Of a stretch of DNA of 64,000 bases, positions 37,515 through 50,071 are shown in pieces; the stretch's first letter is position 1, and every line of letters begins with the position of its first letter. Below the pieces are notes generated by a model, which was not told the origin of the DNA, made no database searches, and was given only the letters and a program-made list of their open reading frames with translations. A program made the position numbers and the translations under genes. Source of the stretch: Trichoplax adhaerens (lineage: Eukaryota; Placozoa; Uniplacotomia; Trichoplacea; Trichoplacidae); contig NW_002060945.1 in NCBI RefSeq assembly GCF_000150275.1, forward strand, positions 3,681,172-3,745,171. The letters run 5' to 3'.

Positions 37515-40500
37515 AATAAATAGGCTGTATAAGGCCGTTTATTTTCCGCGTATCATAAAATTTTCAATATCTAAATACTATGAAAAATATTCTTGGTATA
37601 AGATCCAAGCTATCAGCATAGAATAAACAACATACATTGGATAATAGAAAATTGGAGACACATACTCATAAGCAGCGTAGAAAGTAACTCCATCAACTAA
37701 CATAGCATAAAGCAGAGAGAAATAACTCTTCTTAGCACTATATCAAAAGAATTGCTCATATCATCTGTCGGGAATGAAAATGTTAATCATTATTTCTATG
37801 AGATAGGAGAAAATATAACACACTTACACTTGATTCGAATTCCAAGTGAATCAAATGAAGAGTTACTACTGCTATCAAACAGTCATAAAATAAGACGGAT
37901 ATTAATAGTCCGTATACCCTTTATGTAATCAGTCTAGACTATTACAACTGACTAAAGTATGATTCATCTTGCATAATGTAACAATTTCGAATCGTACTTT
38001 CTTCCTTATCTTATCTCTTGACGATCAAAGTATAAGTAAAATAACGATAAAGAATATAAACCATAGCTCTTTATTAATAGTACCATGAACATTTTATTTT
38101 TTATTACTGTTAACAATATATTCCTTTAAGGGATGAAATATACTATATATCGTTTATTCAATACGATAAAATAGCAGAGACAAGCAAAGGAGGAAATTTA
38201 TTACAAAAGTTTCAATATTGACTGACAGAAATTCATATAGCAAATATTTTCTAGTTGCCTTATAATCACGACTAATTGATTGATACAATAAGTAATTAAT
38301 TTAACAGCATTTAAATAAAAGAATAGATTCTATTTCTTCACTCTCCCCTCTAGCTATCCATACACCGTAAAAAAAACTCAAGATCAGTAAACAAAAGCAT
38401 AGACCGCTAGAGTTATGACTCTGTGATGATTTTATAGATAGGTAATGTTATGATACTGTAATCGCTTTTATTGGATTAAAATTCTGAAAGACTACCGCTG
38501 TACAAACGACCCTCACAGATAATAAGTAACTTTGCTATTTGATCATCCTTCTTTATTTTTTATTTGGATTCTATTACCTCTATAATCAACCAATTGGAAT
38601 ACGTTGATCATTAACATAATATGAGATGGTCATTTTATTGTGTAAATTTCTTATTATTATTGTATTCAATTACTTCAAAAATCAAAGAATCAAGACACCC
38701 TGAGAATACGATAAAATATAATAGTAGTATTTAATTTTCATTTTAGATTTAAAATTATCATTGTCCTCTATCTTTCATGTTATTATTATCTCACTGACAT
38801 CGACGATGATATTTGAGCTTTATTTTCAACCATTATTTATATAGACAGTCGAAATTAGCCATAGTTTTATTCTAAGGCTGATCAATTTATTCACAATTCA
38901 TGGTAGCAAATTCTTAATATTTAGCATGGGATCAGTTTGGATAGCACTTTTAACTATAAACTAAGAAGCACAAAATCAATCTTTACATATACAAACTATC
39001 TCAATCAATTTCATCATTGGTAACAAAATAAAGCTATACCTTTATTCAACTTTTGGCTTATCTATATCATTTTTACTTAGGTAAGTTGATTGGTATTAAA
39101 TGTTTGCATTACTCACATTTTATATAGACTGTTATTGAGTTCGTGTCTAAGGTCTTTATCGAATTATATTACGAGGTCAAAAGTCACATTAAATGCCTTA
39201 TCTTGTGCTAAATCAAATCATTTAAGGCTATGCCGATTTACTTGCGCTATTTCATGATAAATAACCGATCAAATAAATACTATATCATATCAAATTTTTT
39301 ATCAACTACCATCAGTCGATATGAAAACGTTAAAACTCTTTTCTGTCAGCAGTATTCTGACTAAAGGAATCGCATCATGTTGAGTTTATCTTCGACGACT
39401 TTTTTTCTACTTAAATAAGTTTAATAATTTATTCCCCTCTGTTCTCTATTCACATTTTACTTGTCCAAGAAGTAAATTGAATATTACAGTGTTGATATTT
39501 TGTTAATAGGTGTTCAATTTATTCTACTTGCTGTTATTCTCAATGATTCTGTTATACCAACGGGCAGTACTAGCCTTCTAATGTTTTCACTAATCAAAAA
39601 GGTGTCCATCTTAAATATACTGCCTCTTAATCAGAAATTAAAAGTAGATAGCTGCCAGGTTATATATCAGTCTATCATATTTATACTTTACTACTTGAAG
39701 TGATTTCAATTAACCATAATCTCTAATCTAGTGATTCATCATACAATCAAATATCGATCGATTCAATAGATGACTTTTAGGTGTGAGGCTTGGCTCCTGT
39801 AGTTTATTTCACGACGTCAAGTGATACTTATGTCATAAGCGCATTGGATACAATTTATAAGATTTATGTACAGTATAAACAGGAAGAAATCCATCGGAGT
39901 CGTAACTTGCATACCTAAAGAAACCTTTAAGGAACTTTATTTTTATCTTTCGGATGAATATTTTAATTTTAAATTGTAAAATATATTAAGTTTCATTTAG
40001 GCTCTACATCATTCACGATCTAGTAAGAAACCTGTTATTATGCAAGTTTACTGATTCTCTGTAACAACTTTGCATAAGGCAAACTTTCTTATGTCATTTT
40101 TATTTTATTTTGGTTGATTCTTTAAAACTGATAATCAAAAAGACTCGAAATTAAATCTTTCATTTTATCTTTTCGCTCCTAATAATAAAGTTATTTTTAT
40201 ACACGTATCGTTAAGCTCCAATCTTAATCATATTTAGTTAATTTTAGCTGTAGTTTTTAATTCGCGATCTAACCTAGATAAACTTGAAGGTGAATTTAGA
40301 TGAATTAAAATTACTATGCTCAAACAAATATCTATTCAATGTATGGTAACCCATACGATTTAAAATCGAGGTGTCCAATTTTGCTATGCCTTAGATTCTA
40401 TTCTTTGACTACGATTTCAAAGCCATCTGCAAATGATGTCTAAAATCTTACACAATCGCAACATAAAGTGTGAGCTTATCATACTGTAATACAACGTACT

Positions 40501-43500
40501 AGCGGTGAAAATGCATAGTTAACTGCCATGAAAAAATGTGTGTGATGCCAACCGAAAATTGTGTTCTGTTCATTTTAACAACAACTTTCAAGTTTTAACC
40601 ATAGCTGCCTTGAAGTATTACCTGTATACCATTAAGACACAAATTTATTTAATATTTTGGATAATGCTATGCTTAAACTTTAGTCATACTGAGATGTAGC
40701 GTAAACTATAGTTTCAGTAAATCCGGTCAAAGTCACAACTGTCTATTTCAAGGTATTCAAATCTCAACAATAAGTTTGAGTCTACTTTGAAAGAGAAGTT
40801 TATTAACAGTTTTAGTTGTTAAATAATCTGCGTTATTATTTTAACTTATTACCTGTACGAAAGAAGTCTGTACAATCAATTAGGTGATAGAAACCTACCC
40901 TTAAGCCTTGAACCTAAGCTAGCAGTTAAATTCCATTTAAGAATAAGACGCGGAGTTTATTCTCCTCACCTATTCACTCACCCTATAGTCCCGATAGCCA
41001 TTCTATCCATTATGACAAGGAATACTATTGTACGCTGATATTTTATTGATACCTCTAGTAAGATAATTAATTCTGAAAGGGAATTAATTTCGTCAAGAGT
41101 TGAGAAATAGCCAATTATAAATTACCGCCTTGTCATACTACCTAAGCTAGCTTATATGATAACTAGATCAGTTAGCGTATTTGTCTTAATTGCATCAACT
41201 ACGAATAGAAATTATTATGGCAATACTACGTAATAACGTAACAAAAAATATTGCCGTTGTGGCATAACTTGTATGTTGATAAATTGTCTTCAAGATGAAG
41301 TCAATGCATCGAAAAAGACCTATATTCTTACCAGTCAGCCAAGCCATATAGAGAGAGACAAGCTTGTGGAAATAGAATAGATCTACACGAAATGCTATGT
41401 GTCATAAGACTTTCAATACAGGTATACGGCGAGTTATTACGACAGATTTGCAACGCTGCATGATTTTTAACTTTTAACGTAAAAGGGCTATACCCTTATG
41501 CGCTATTGTACATCACATTGAAAGTTTCTGCAAACAAGTATTTCATCTTCTCAGACTCTCATATTGATGCTTTTTATATGTCACTAATAAATGATTCCAA
41601 GCAATTTATTTCATTATTATATATATATAACCTGAATGCATATGAGAAATATCAACCATTAGAAGATGCCCTGCCTGAAATTTATCTGGCCCATTCCATT
41701 TCCTTTCCCAAATGTTATTTCTATCTCGGCCAAGGGCTTTATAAACAATATGAATTCATATAAATTGCTGATTTTTCATAGTATCAGAAAAAAATCACAC
41801 TATAAGCGATATCTTTTTGAAGTCTTAATCATTCAGTCAAAGCAAATATTCTTCCTTTGAAAAATATTTACATTACTTTTTGCACATTTGCAACTTCTGA
41901 TCTTGTTTAGTCTGCCAATTATCATTAAATAAATTGAGCATATATTTAAAGATTATTTTGCATATACAGCAATGTTGAACAGAGGACGGTACATTTTCTT
42001 TACTAATAATGACTTTTAAAAGTTATGATAGTAAAACTTTGACATTTTTTTTCAAGAAAAAGGCTATCATCCCACCTTGCAGATGGTAATGTCGATAGCC
42101 AATAACTAAGATTGATCGAAAAATCAAAATGATCTTACTATCAATTAAATTTTATTCTATTATATCATGCCTGATTGTAAATAGTTTTTATTTTTTCATA
42201 TAGTTCTATTGAATAGGTAATTTTTAAAACGAATTCCTTTTATATTCAATTACGATATAGCAGATTTAATAAGTATCGGAAAAGAGATATTATAAACAAA
42301 AGTATGTAAATGATGTCCTGGAAGTATTTTCTTGAATTGCTTTTAATCTAGTTTGAACAATAGCCGAGGATATGCTATAGAGCAATGATTAATTGATGTT
42401 TACCCTAAATTCTAGAAAAGCATTTTCCATAAGTTATAATCTTAGCTATAGGCTGTCTAGCCTTTCAGAAATTTAATGACGTTTTTTAAAAACAGAGAAC
42501 ATACATCTGTGCCGATCATGACAACAAAAAGCCTCTTTTCACCTTGAAAATTTTTTCAATAATAGCTCAATTATCGACTAAATAAAAATTTTATACTACA
42601 GTTATGATCTTCCACTGAGTAAACCCAAATAATGACGAAAATAATTTTAAAATATCCTCAGCCTACCTTATCATGGATTCTACTAGAATTATTCTTGTCA
42701 TGGAAAAAAAAGGCTACTCCATCATAATCTATTCATGGATCACTTCTATTTTCAGAATATATTGCTGGGCTCAATATTCTAACGCTGCTTTTTAGCTGAG
42801 ATAGACTGTACAAGCAATTATCTTCATTCAATTTTATGATAGAAAATCTCTTTATTATCTGAAAATTTTCAAACAAACAACGACTAGTCTATCAATCAAT
42901 TAAAAATTATCATACTCTAAGTGTGATTCAGAATATATAATGACGGAACTAACAAAAAATATCGATACTATATTTTGTCCAACATTTAAAAATTAAACCC
43001 TCTTTAATTTTTAATTTTTTTAACTTCATACGTGACAAAATATAAGAAATAGGAAGAATAAGAAGAATGCCGAGAACTGTACTGTAAAGATAGCAATCAT
43101 GAATCATCGGGATGGCCTATTGTTTCTCTCAACTGCTCGTTTCCTATTTATATTCCTATACTACCGGTACTGAATTTTTAAATATACTTGTCAAAGAATT
43201 TCGACTGACGAGGAGATTACGCGCCTGATAGAATTACTTGTACTGTATACTACAGTTACACATCATTGTTCTAATGATTTCATCTTAGTTGGCGCAAAGC
43301 TACCCGTGAATCTAGTAAAATTTATCACTGACATAGTCCGGCTAAAAATGGAAACATGAATCCTTGCGGTACTTCTCATCAGTGTTCATACAATCCTATT
43401 GTTGATTAGTCTATCAATCCACTATTAAGCGCTGATCTGTGATAGTTGGTGGATTCTATGTTAGAACCGCAGTACACTTGCTGCTGAGGTTTATTGGATA

Positions 43501-44420
43501 CCATCCCTTTAAAGCATCGTAAAATGTTTTATTTGACGTGATAAAATGCTTCTGTTCTATTGTGCCATTAAAGCTATAATTACGTTTAAAGTACAAAAAA
43601 ACTTCATCAATTTAGAATTTTTCGGTTCTATAGTGATAGCAGTTATGATTAAGGTTAGTGGTTAGGGTTTTGTTTCTGTTAGTAGAGTTTACAAGTCTTA
43701 GCGTCTAAAATACGACTTAACCCATCATATTATAATTATGCTTGATGGTATTACTGCGCTAGGACATTGGCACAATCTCGAATTTACGCCATTTAATAGA
43801 GAAGAGATTTTAAATTGAAATTTGCACCATTCCAATGACTCCATCTAATATTGGGTGATAATAGCAAGATAAGCCAATTTACATAATAGCACTGTATCGC
43901 TGTAGCAGCTTAGGTAATAATGCCTAATATTGCGTGCATAATCAATCCAGTCTCTCCCGTGCAGTAAAATTGTAATACCGTTACAGCAGCGCTCTGCTAC
44001 ATTATCGCTGATGCGAATGTTAATATAGCTTGAAACATTAAAAACGTATTTTAATGTGATAGTAAAATATTGTTGACGAAAGCCATATCAATATATATGA
44101 TGACATCGAGACTAACCTTCAATGTGCAAAAATTTTTTAAACAGCGAATTTTACAAACGTCACGATCTATATACGTCGTATACCTTATTGATTAAGGCTA
44201 AATCTATTAAGGTGCAGGAAATTCGTAGTTGACCTATAGTTACGGTACTATGTTACCTTTTATTAGTAAAATTTGTAGAAATAAAAACATATTGAATTAC
44301 CATTTATTACTAAAATTTGTGGAATATAATGTATAAATATAAATGTATAAATATAATGTACGTTATGAATCAATATGACAACATAACAACATCTTGTAGA
44401 TCAATTTAAATTTTCAACCA

Positions 44421-45215
44421 TTTGATTGGGGATGGATTAGTAAAGATTGGGTTATAGTCATTTTATTACGAATAACGTCAATCTTATATGAAAACAATCG
44501 CAGCGGGACTACTGATTGTGAGCACTTCCAACAGTAGAAATACTGTACTACGTATTCTTCTTCTAGTTCAGATTGCAGATTGTGTTGATTTCATGGATAT
44601 TTTGTAGGTCTCTATTTATTGCTTTAATCAATTGATAAGGAAAGAAATAGTGAAGAGTGAGTAATGGCTATTTTATGAACAACGTCAATGGTAAAGGAAA
44701 TCAAGCATAGTGGAGTCTTGATTATACAGTATAGATGTTATACTGTTTATCTACGCTATATTATAATTAATTATCAACACTTCAAAAGTGTAGTACAGTA
44801 ATACGAGTAATGTACGCGTATATAATATATATTCTTCTAGGCCAGACTGGAGATTAAGGTCAGGTACAGCCGTATAGATCTCCATTTATTACTTCAGTTA
44901 GTTGATTGGGGAAAGAATAGTAAAGAGTGGGTTATGGCTATTTTATAAATAACGTCAATCGTGAAGGAAAGCAAGCGCATTGGGACTACTGATTGTGACT
45001 ATTTATTAAAACGATAGTAATATTCTTCTAGGCAAGACGGCAGATTACGTTCGTTGTGGACATTTTGTACGTAGGTAACGTTAGATCTGTCTTATACACA
45101 CTGCTATGTCCAGCTGATAGGGAAGGAAGAGTGAAGAGTGAGTCGTGGCTATTTATGAAAAGAGTTCATCGTAAAGGAAACTAGCGCAGCGGGACTACTG
45201 ATTAATTAATTATAT
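44421..45215. repeat. Diverged tandem repeat, about 210-270-bp unit, four copies
   Basis: A core of the form gattggg..a..atagtgaagagtgagttatggctattttat..ataacgtcaat..gtaaaggaaa..agcg..gggactactgatt recurs with its tgaagagtg word at about 44440, 44650, 44920 and 45131 (spacings about 210, 270, 211). Two or three units also share ttcttctaggccagac..cagatt. The copies have drifted and are not coding. Confidence 0.7.
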
Positions 45216-45429
45216 ATAGCACTTAAGACGGTACTACAGCAATACAATATGTCTATTCTCCCAAGCCTCAATTTAGTAATGTACTGTAGTTGCGGAACTA
45301 GAAAGGTGGAAATGGTGGCTCTCATGAATAAATAAATTACCGTAAATTAACCTGGAACCATGACAAATGGGAGGGCAAGTGTAAATATGTGATGGCTTTC
45401 CTTATGGGCGAGACTGTGTTTTAAATGTA

Positions 45430-45545
45430 AATACGTGAGACTTGAATACTGTATAGTACAGTACAGTACTGCACTGGGTACTGTAGACTTGAATACTGTA
45501 CACTGTACAGTACTGTATACAGTACAGTATAAGAAAAATTCTCGT
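45430..45545. repeat. Second palindrome-dense TACTGTAC/GTACAGTA block
   Basis: Overlapping gtacagtac, gtactgtaga and actgtacactgtacagtactgtatac words over about 110 bp, like the block upstream of NSF. The overlapping open frames on both strands (45347-45632) follow from the palindromes and are not genes. Confidence 0.7.
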
Positions 45546-46532
45546 TTACAGTACGTTACGTATCGCGCATCCATGCTGTATCCTGTTACCACGGTAGCAT
45601 TTATTCCACCCACGACGATCCCTATCGGCTAGACTTGGCGTTAATTTTGACGATCAAATTTACAGTTTATCCTAATTTTGAATGTTATTTCATCATTCAT
45701 CGATTATGGCTACGGTTGTTAGGTGAGAATACAACGGAATAGCACTACGCATAAATCAGTTATTTTCTGACCAGTTTGTTTCGATGTTTATTAGTAATTA
45801 TTATAATCGAAGTTCCACAACAATATTTTATTCTCTATCCAACTATCATGTTTATTGGTTAACAATAACTTTTAGATCAGAATAAGCAAAGTCCAATATA
45901 TTTTATCATCACTCCTACTTATAGTATCAGCATCCTATACTAGTATTGCCTAACAATTCTACTCCATGCTAAAAATATTTTCCATCTCCATTTCTTAATT
46001 TTTCCCCCTTTCATGAAAATTCAACACTAATTGACTCTGTATCCTATTACTTATTCAAATTTTTATCATTACTTCAACTAGTCAAAAAATGATATTTTCA
46101 CACTACTTATATATTATACCACTTTCGTACAATCACAGGCTTCGTAGCTAAAGCTGGACAATAAAATGAATTTTTTACTATATCATTTTTTAACCATTCC
46201 TACCCAAGAAAAATTTTAACATTGCTTTTTAGACTTTTACTTTTTTAATCCTGGTGTGATCGTTATGTAGTGTGTATGATACAATACAGAGTGTAGTGTA
46301 TTTAGAATATACTGTAACTATATTCTACTCTTAAATATAGACATGTTGTATTGCTCTTATATTTAGACAGATCTACAGTCCTCTTACTCTACATTCATAT
46401 ATAGACTACTGTATTTAGTTATTACGGTACTCGCTGTTTTCTACAATCATCTGCTATTTTGTAACCTGTTATGGTATATGTTGTATCTAATTCCACAATC
46501 CTATTCTCTGCATGTGCTCTATCTTCAAAACT

Positions 46533-46692
46533 ATAAATACCGGCGATTTCTACCTCAGAGTTCATTAGCCTCTCAGTTAGTCTTCTAGTTAGTCTCTCAC
46601 AGTCTAATACTTCTACTCGTTACTCACGACAGCTTACACGCTGATCTACCGTAACTACCTCACTGTACTTCACGTTACTAACCTACAATAAA
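46533..46692 (+). promoter_or_regulatory. TATA box with downstream AATAAA (LTR-like or core promoter)
   Basis: ctataaatacc near 46533 is followed by a pyrimidine-rich stretch with repeated agttagtct words (an initiator-like run), and cctacaataaagc near 46683-46692. The layout (TATA, short transcribed region, poly(A) signal, then an ATG open frame at 46733) resembles a 5' LTR and leader. No second LTR was found. Confidence 0.25.
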
Positions 46693-46732
46693 GCATAACT
46701 TTTATAAACCCTTTGTTGTAATAATTGTAAAT

Positions 46733-47510
46733 GGCGACTAAATCTCAATCCTCTGAGATATCAAACCCTCCATCACACAGAGTATGCTCTCTTAACAATG
46801 CCCATTATAAAGTAATTACGATAACACGGCTTAACTATATTATAACTCGACTTCCACCTAATACAAACGTTATTATTGACCACTAGATACGGTTAAAGTT
46901 CGATAGTCCATCCGATATAAGGAGTTATTAAATAGATTGATCAATAAGAATAAGATCTTGTATTTTGGTTAAAATGCGTCCATTTTATTGTAGATATCTT
47001 GAAGATAAAACGACTTTGTCCAATAAGCTCAATTACATTCAAGTAGACGACGAGTATACCATTCATACACGGTTTACTCCTACTCCTACTGATGTTCGCA
47101 TGTTTTATGCTAATCTAATATATCAACCATCTCTATCTATACATGTATTTTTCCAACTACTAAATGCTACCCGACATCAAGATATGCGCATAAATTTATT
47201 CGAAATTGATTGTGATGAAGGGAAATGAAATTATAAACTGGATCAATATTGATCTCCTTTTATCATGGTAACGCCAAGCGATCAGGAATCTCATTCTTTT
47301 ATTACACGTATATTCCAACTATATCGTGCTAGGTCTAGTCGTTGTCGCCTAAAACTCTAATAGATAGGATATTTAAAGCAGTGGTTGATTAAAGGAGAGA
47401 ATTCATTACGTTTTTATTATATCTTCCTATCTTACGTATCTTATAAACGGGCACTTAAATTCTATCGGCTTGGATCATTCTCATACTACCATAAAAATAT
47501 AATTAGATAG
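46733..47510 (+). pseudogene. Possible decayed ORF series, mobile-element-like, unidentified
   Basis: Successive open stretches in changing frames: ATG 46733 (53 codons, MATKSQSSEISNPPSHRVCS at its start), about 46974-47228 (84 codons, containing YIQVDDEYTIHTRFTPTPTD), then about 47264-47360 and 47370-47510. Amino-acid make-up is richer and less AT-driven than in the surrounding random frames. Each stretch ends in a stop and no protein family is recognised. It follows the LTR-like module, so a degraded retroelement is one reading; an unrelated broken gene is another. Confidence 0.25.
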
Positions 47511-48844
47511 CGATCTTTAAAATGAGAATACAATACATATGACAACGTGTGATATATACCAATCACGAAATTCCAAATTTTAGAAAAATAAGGGCTTTAT
47601 TGAATCTTATACAAAGATTAGCTACACACAGCTCTACTTTAGCCGAATACTACTACTAAAGACTTCTAGAACGAACTAACAGAATAATCTAAAGTTGCAT
47701 GCTTTTATACTTTCCGTAGCATTCGCAGCTACAATCCGCATGGCAACCTTTTACCTTATTTTACACATAGTTAAATTATTCTTAGTAAGACTATTCTACT
47801 GCGGACCATCATTAATCCAATATGGATACGACTACAGTACTTACATAGACATTATTCACACCAGCCAAAGTACAATGAATTAACCATATCCTAATATATG
47901 ATTTACAGTTCTATTTTTACCTATAGCCATATTAGTAACTTAACAGCTTACTGTAGTATATAGTCATCTGTACTCTAGCATAGAGTCTCTACCACTACAA
48001 TCTACAGTTACAGCTACCAAATATCTCTTAGGATAAATATCTACCGTACATTATACTACACATGGCTAACAGTCTATAATCATAATACTAAGTTACATTA
48101 CACATCGAAATATAATTAATTGTATAAAGGATATTGCTAACTGTTACTGCGAAAACTATCCTGTCCATCGTATTATTATTGAATTAAACGATAACGTAAT
48201 GCATCCAGTTGGAGTAAATTCTAATACTGACTACTGCGTATGCTATCAGTTCCATAATTAATCGTGTTACTTAAATATCGTTGATGGTCGTTCATTCATT
48301 TGACACATAGAATAGCTCACATTGATGACCGAACGACGAGAACTATGATCCTCGAATAAATAAAAAATTAGTTAATTAAACGACTGGGTTATGCATAATT
48401 ATCAATACTACCCCTATAAACTAGGTTGAGTCTACTATGTATAAGGTATATGTATATTCTTTATATAGCATCTAATATGGGTAAAATTTCAAATATTATT
48501 TTATGGTATCCATAAAGAACCAAATATTAGAAAATTGTAATTCTTTTTCCTAAATGATGACGTCTTCGTTTTTTTTCTCATGCTATCATTTACAAATACT
48601 ATTATCAAATGTATCGTTAATAATGGTTAACATCATTGTCTATCATTATCTAGTATCTGTAGGCCATTTAAATGTTGTAATACCAAGTAAAAAAATACGG
48701 TGAAAGATCCATTCTTTGATTAAAAAATTATAACCTTTCAACGACGACATCAACATCGAGTTGATACAACGATAGCCAACCTAATCTATCGTTATCATTG
48801 GAGTCGTCGATAACCTATCATCTTCAACGTAAGTAAATCGCCTA

Positions 48845-50071
48845 ATGAAGTACAATATCTCTAGCAGCCTTGACCGAAATGTCATACCATTATCTGTTGG
48901 CATTATTCAAGCTATATTATTAATAATTATTTTCATTATTGGCCTTGTCGGTAATATTTTAGTCATAGTCGTGATCAAAAGGTACGAAATTAGTAGTTCA
49001 CCGATAAATATACTCCTACTTAATTTTGTATCCTGCGATATCTTATCATTATTTATTTTATATCCAATAACGATCATTGTCAAATTTGGCTTACCAGTCT
49101 ATCCATTTGATAGTAGTTTCTGTAGTTTTGAAGGTTTCTTACGGCAGACTTGCAGCATTGTTACTATATTAACATTAACTGTAATTAGTGTTGGACGTTA
49201 TGACGCTATCGTACCACCGGTTCATAAGCGTGATCATGTTATAACCCAACTTCGAGCTAAAATGTTTGTCGTATGGACATGGATTATTGCTTTTATATTC
49301 AGCTTTCCACCTATAGTTGGCTGGAATCATTACATATATGCAAGTGAATTTTCTTACTGCCTACCTCAATGCTTGCATTCAGATCGAAATCAATCCAATC
49401 AATCAACCATTCAATCTTCTCTCTTGTATGGTTATCTACTATATCCTCTCGTCTACAATTTACCATTACTTGTTATGATTCATAACTATTGTAATATATT
49501 TCGTGCTATACAAACTAAAACCGATCGATTACAGCAACGTCAAGGTTTTATTATACGCAAGCAGTCGAAATTTCTCTTCGAACTACGAACATGTAGGATT
49601 ATGTTTACAATAACTGCATTTATTATGGTACTAATGTATCCATACATCTTGTCACGTCAAGCTTGTTTTATTTCAGTTGGTGTTAATGATACCTTTGCAT
49701 CAGGTGATGCCTATAGCATTATTATGTCATTTCTGGGTGTTTTAACGATGGCTGCACCAGCAGTGACACCTGCGATTCTACCATTAATGCATCGACGATT
49801 TAAACGAGAATTTTACGGTATTTTATGTAGTTGGACCCGTTCACATAAAATCCAGCCCTTAATTTATTATGTTAAGGCTGAAACTGACGAACATTTAATA
49901 CGTAGTATCGATGGCTATATAAAACGCAATGAACAGAGAGATAATAAGCATCGTATACCGCAAGATCTGCAAGAAAAGCCAGCTAATGTGCAAGCATGGT
50001 CGGGTTTTAGCTTTAGTGATGTTGTAACTAGAGATGTTCGACAACATAACATAGAAAATCATGGCTCTTAA
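48845..50071 (+). CDS. Class A (rhodopsin-family) GPCR, opsin/melatonin-like, without retinal lysine; intronless
   Basis: A 408-residue seven-helix receptor in one exon. N-glycosylation site at Asn4. TM1 about 18-44 (GLVGNILVI, N37 = 1.50). TM2 has the NFVSCD motif (N60-D65, D65 = 2.50; opsins have NLAVAD). Cys93 pairs by position with Cys172 in ECL2. TM3 ends GRY (117-119) instead of DRY. TM4 FVVWTWIIAF, then PPIVGW, which recalls opsin and amine receptors. TM5 has P207. TM6 has MYPY with Pro266, but Met264 where Trp6.48 is expected. TM7 has TPAIL (308-312) in place of NPxxY, and Met at 7.43 where opsins carry the retinal-binding lysine. The C-tail is about 85 residues with no obvious palmitoylation cysteine pair. 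Placozoan opsin-like receptors (placopsins) lack that lysine, so this may be one, but a melatonin- or peptide-like receptor cannot be excluded. Likely a plasma-membrane receptor coupled to a G protein; ligand unknown. Confidence 0.85.
   Translation: MKYNISSSLDRNVIPLSVGIIQAILLIIIFIIGLVGNILVIVVIKRYEISSSPINILLLNFVSCDILSLFILYPITIIVKFGLPVYPFDSSFCSFEGFLRQTCSIVTILTLTVISVGRYDAIVPPVHKRDHVITQLRAKMFVVWTWIIAFIFSFPPIVGWNHYIYASEFSYCLPQCLHSDRNQSNQSTIQSSLLYGYLLYPLVYNLPLLVMIHNYCNIFRAIQTKTDRLQQRQGFIIRKQSKFLFELRTCRIMFTITAFIMVLMYPYILSRQACFISVGVNDTFASGDAYSIIMSFLGVLTMAAPAVTPAILPLMHRRFKREFYGILCSWTRSHKIQPLIYYVKAETDEHLIRSIDGYIKRNEQRDNKHRIPQDLQEKPANVQAWSGFSFSDVVTRDVRQHNIENHGS

Larger units (their letters stand above)
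35456..44420. other. Gene-poor AT-rich region
   Basis: No gene identified in about 9 kb, in contrast with the dense first half of the window. Open frames at about 35.86, 39.50 and 41.51 kb are short, AT-driven and without homology or splice context that I can see. The stretch at 36.7-37.9 kb is the only part that looks exon-like and is listed separately. Confidence 0.5.
45546..48844. other. Intergenic region before the GPCR gene
   Basis: Apart from the LTR-like module and decayed open stretches listed separately, I see only AT-rich sequence. The last few hundred bases before 48845 should contain the receptor promoter; no clear TATA box was found. Confidence 0.45.

Noticed and set aside
45347-45632. 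Paired open frames on opposite strands
   Set aside because: Same palindrome artefact as above.
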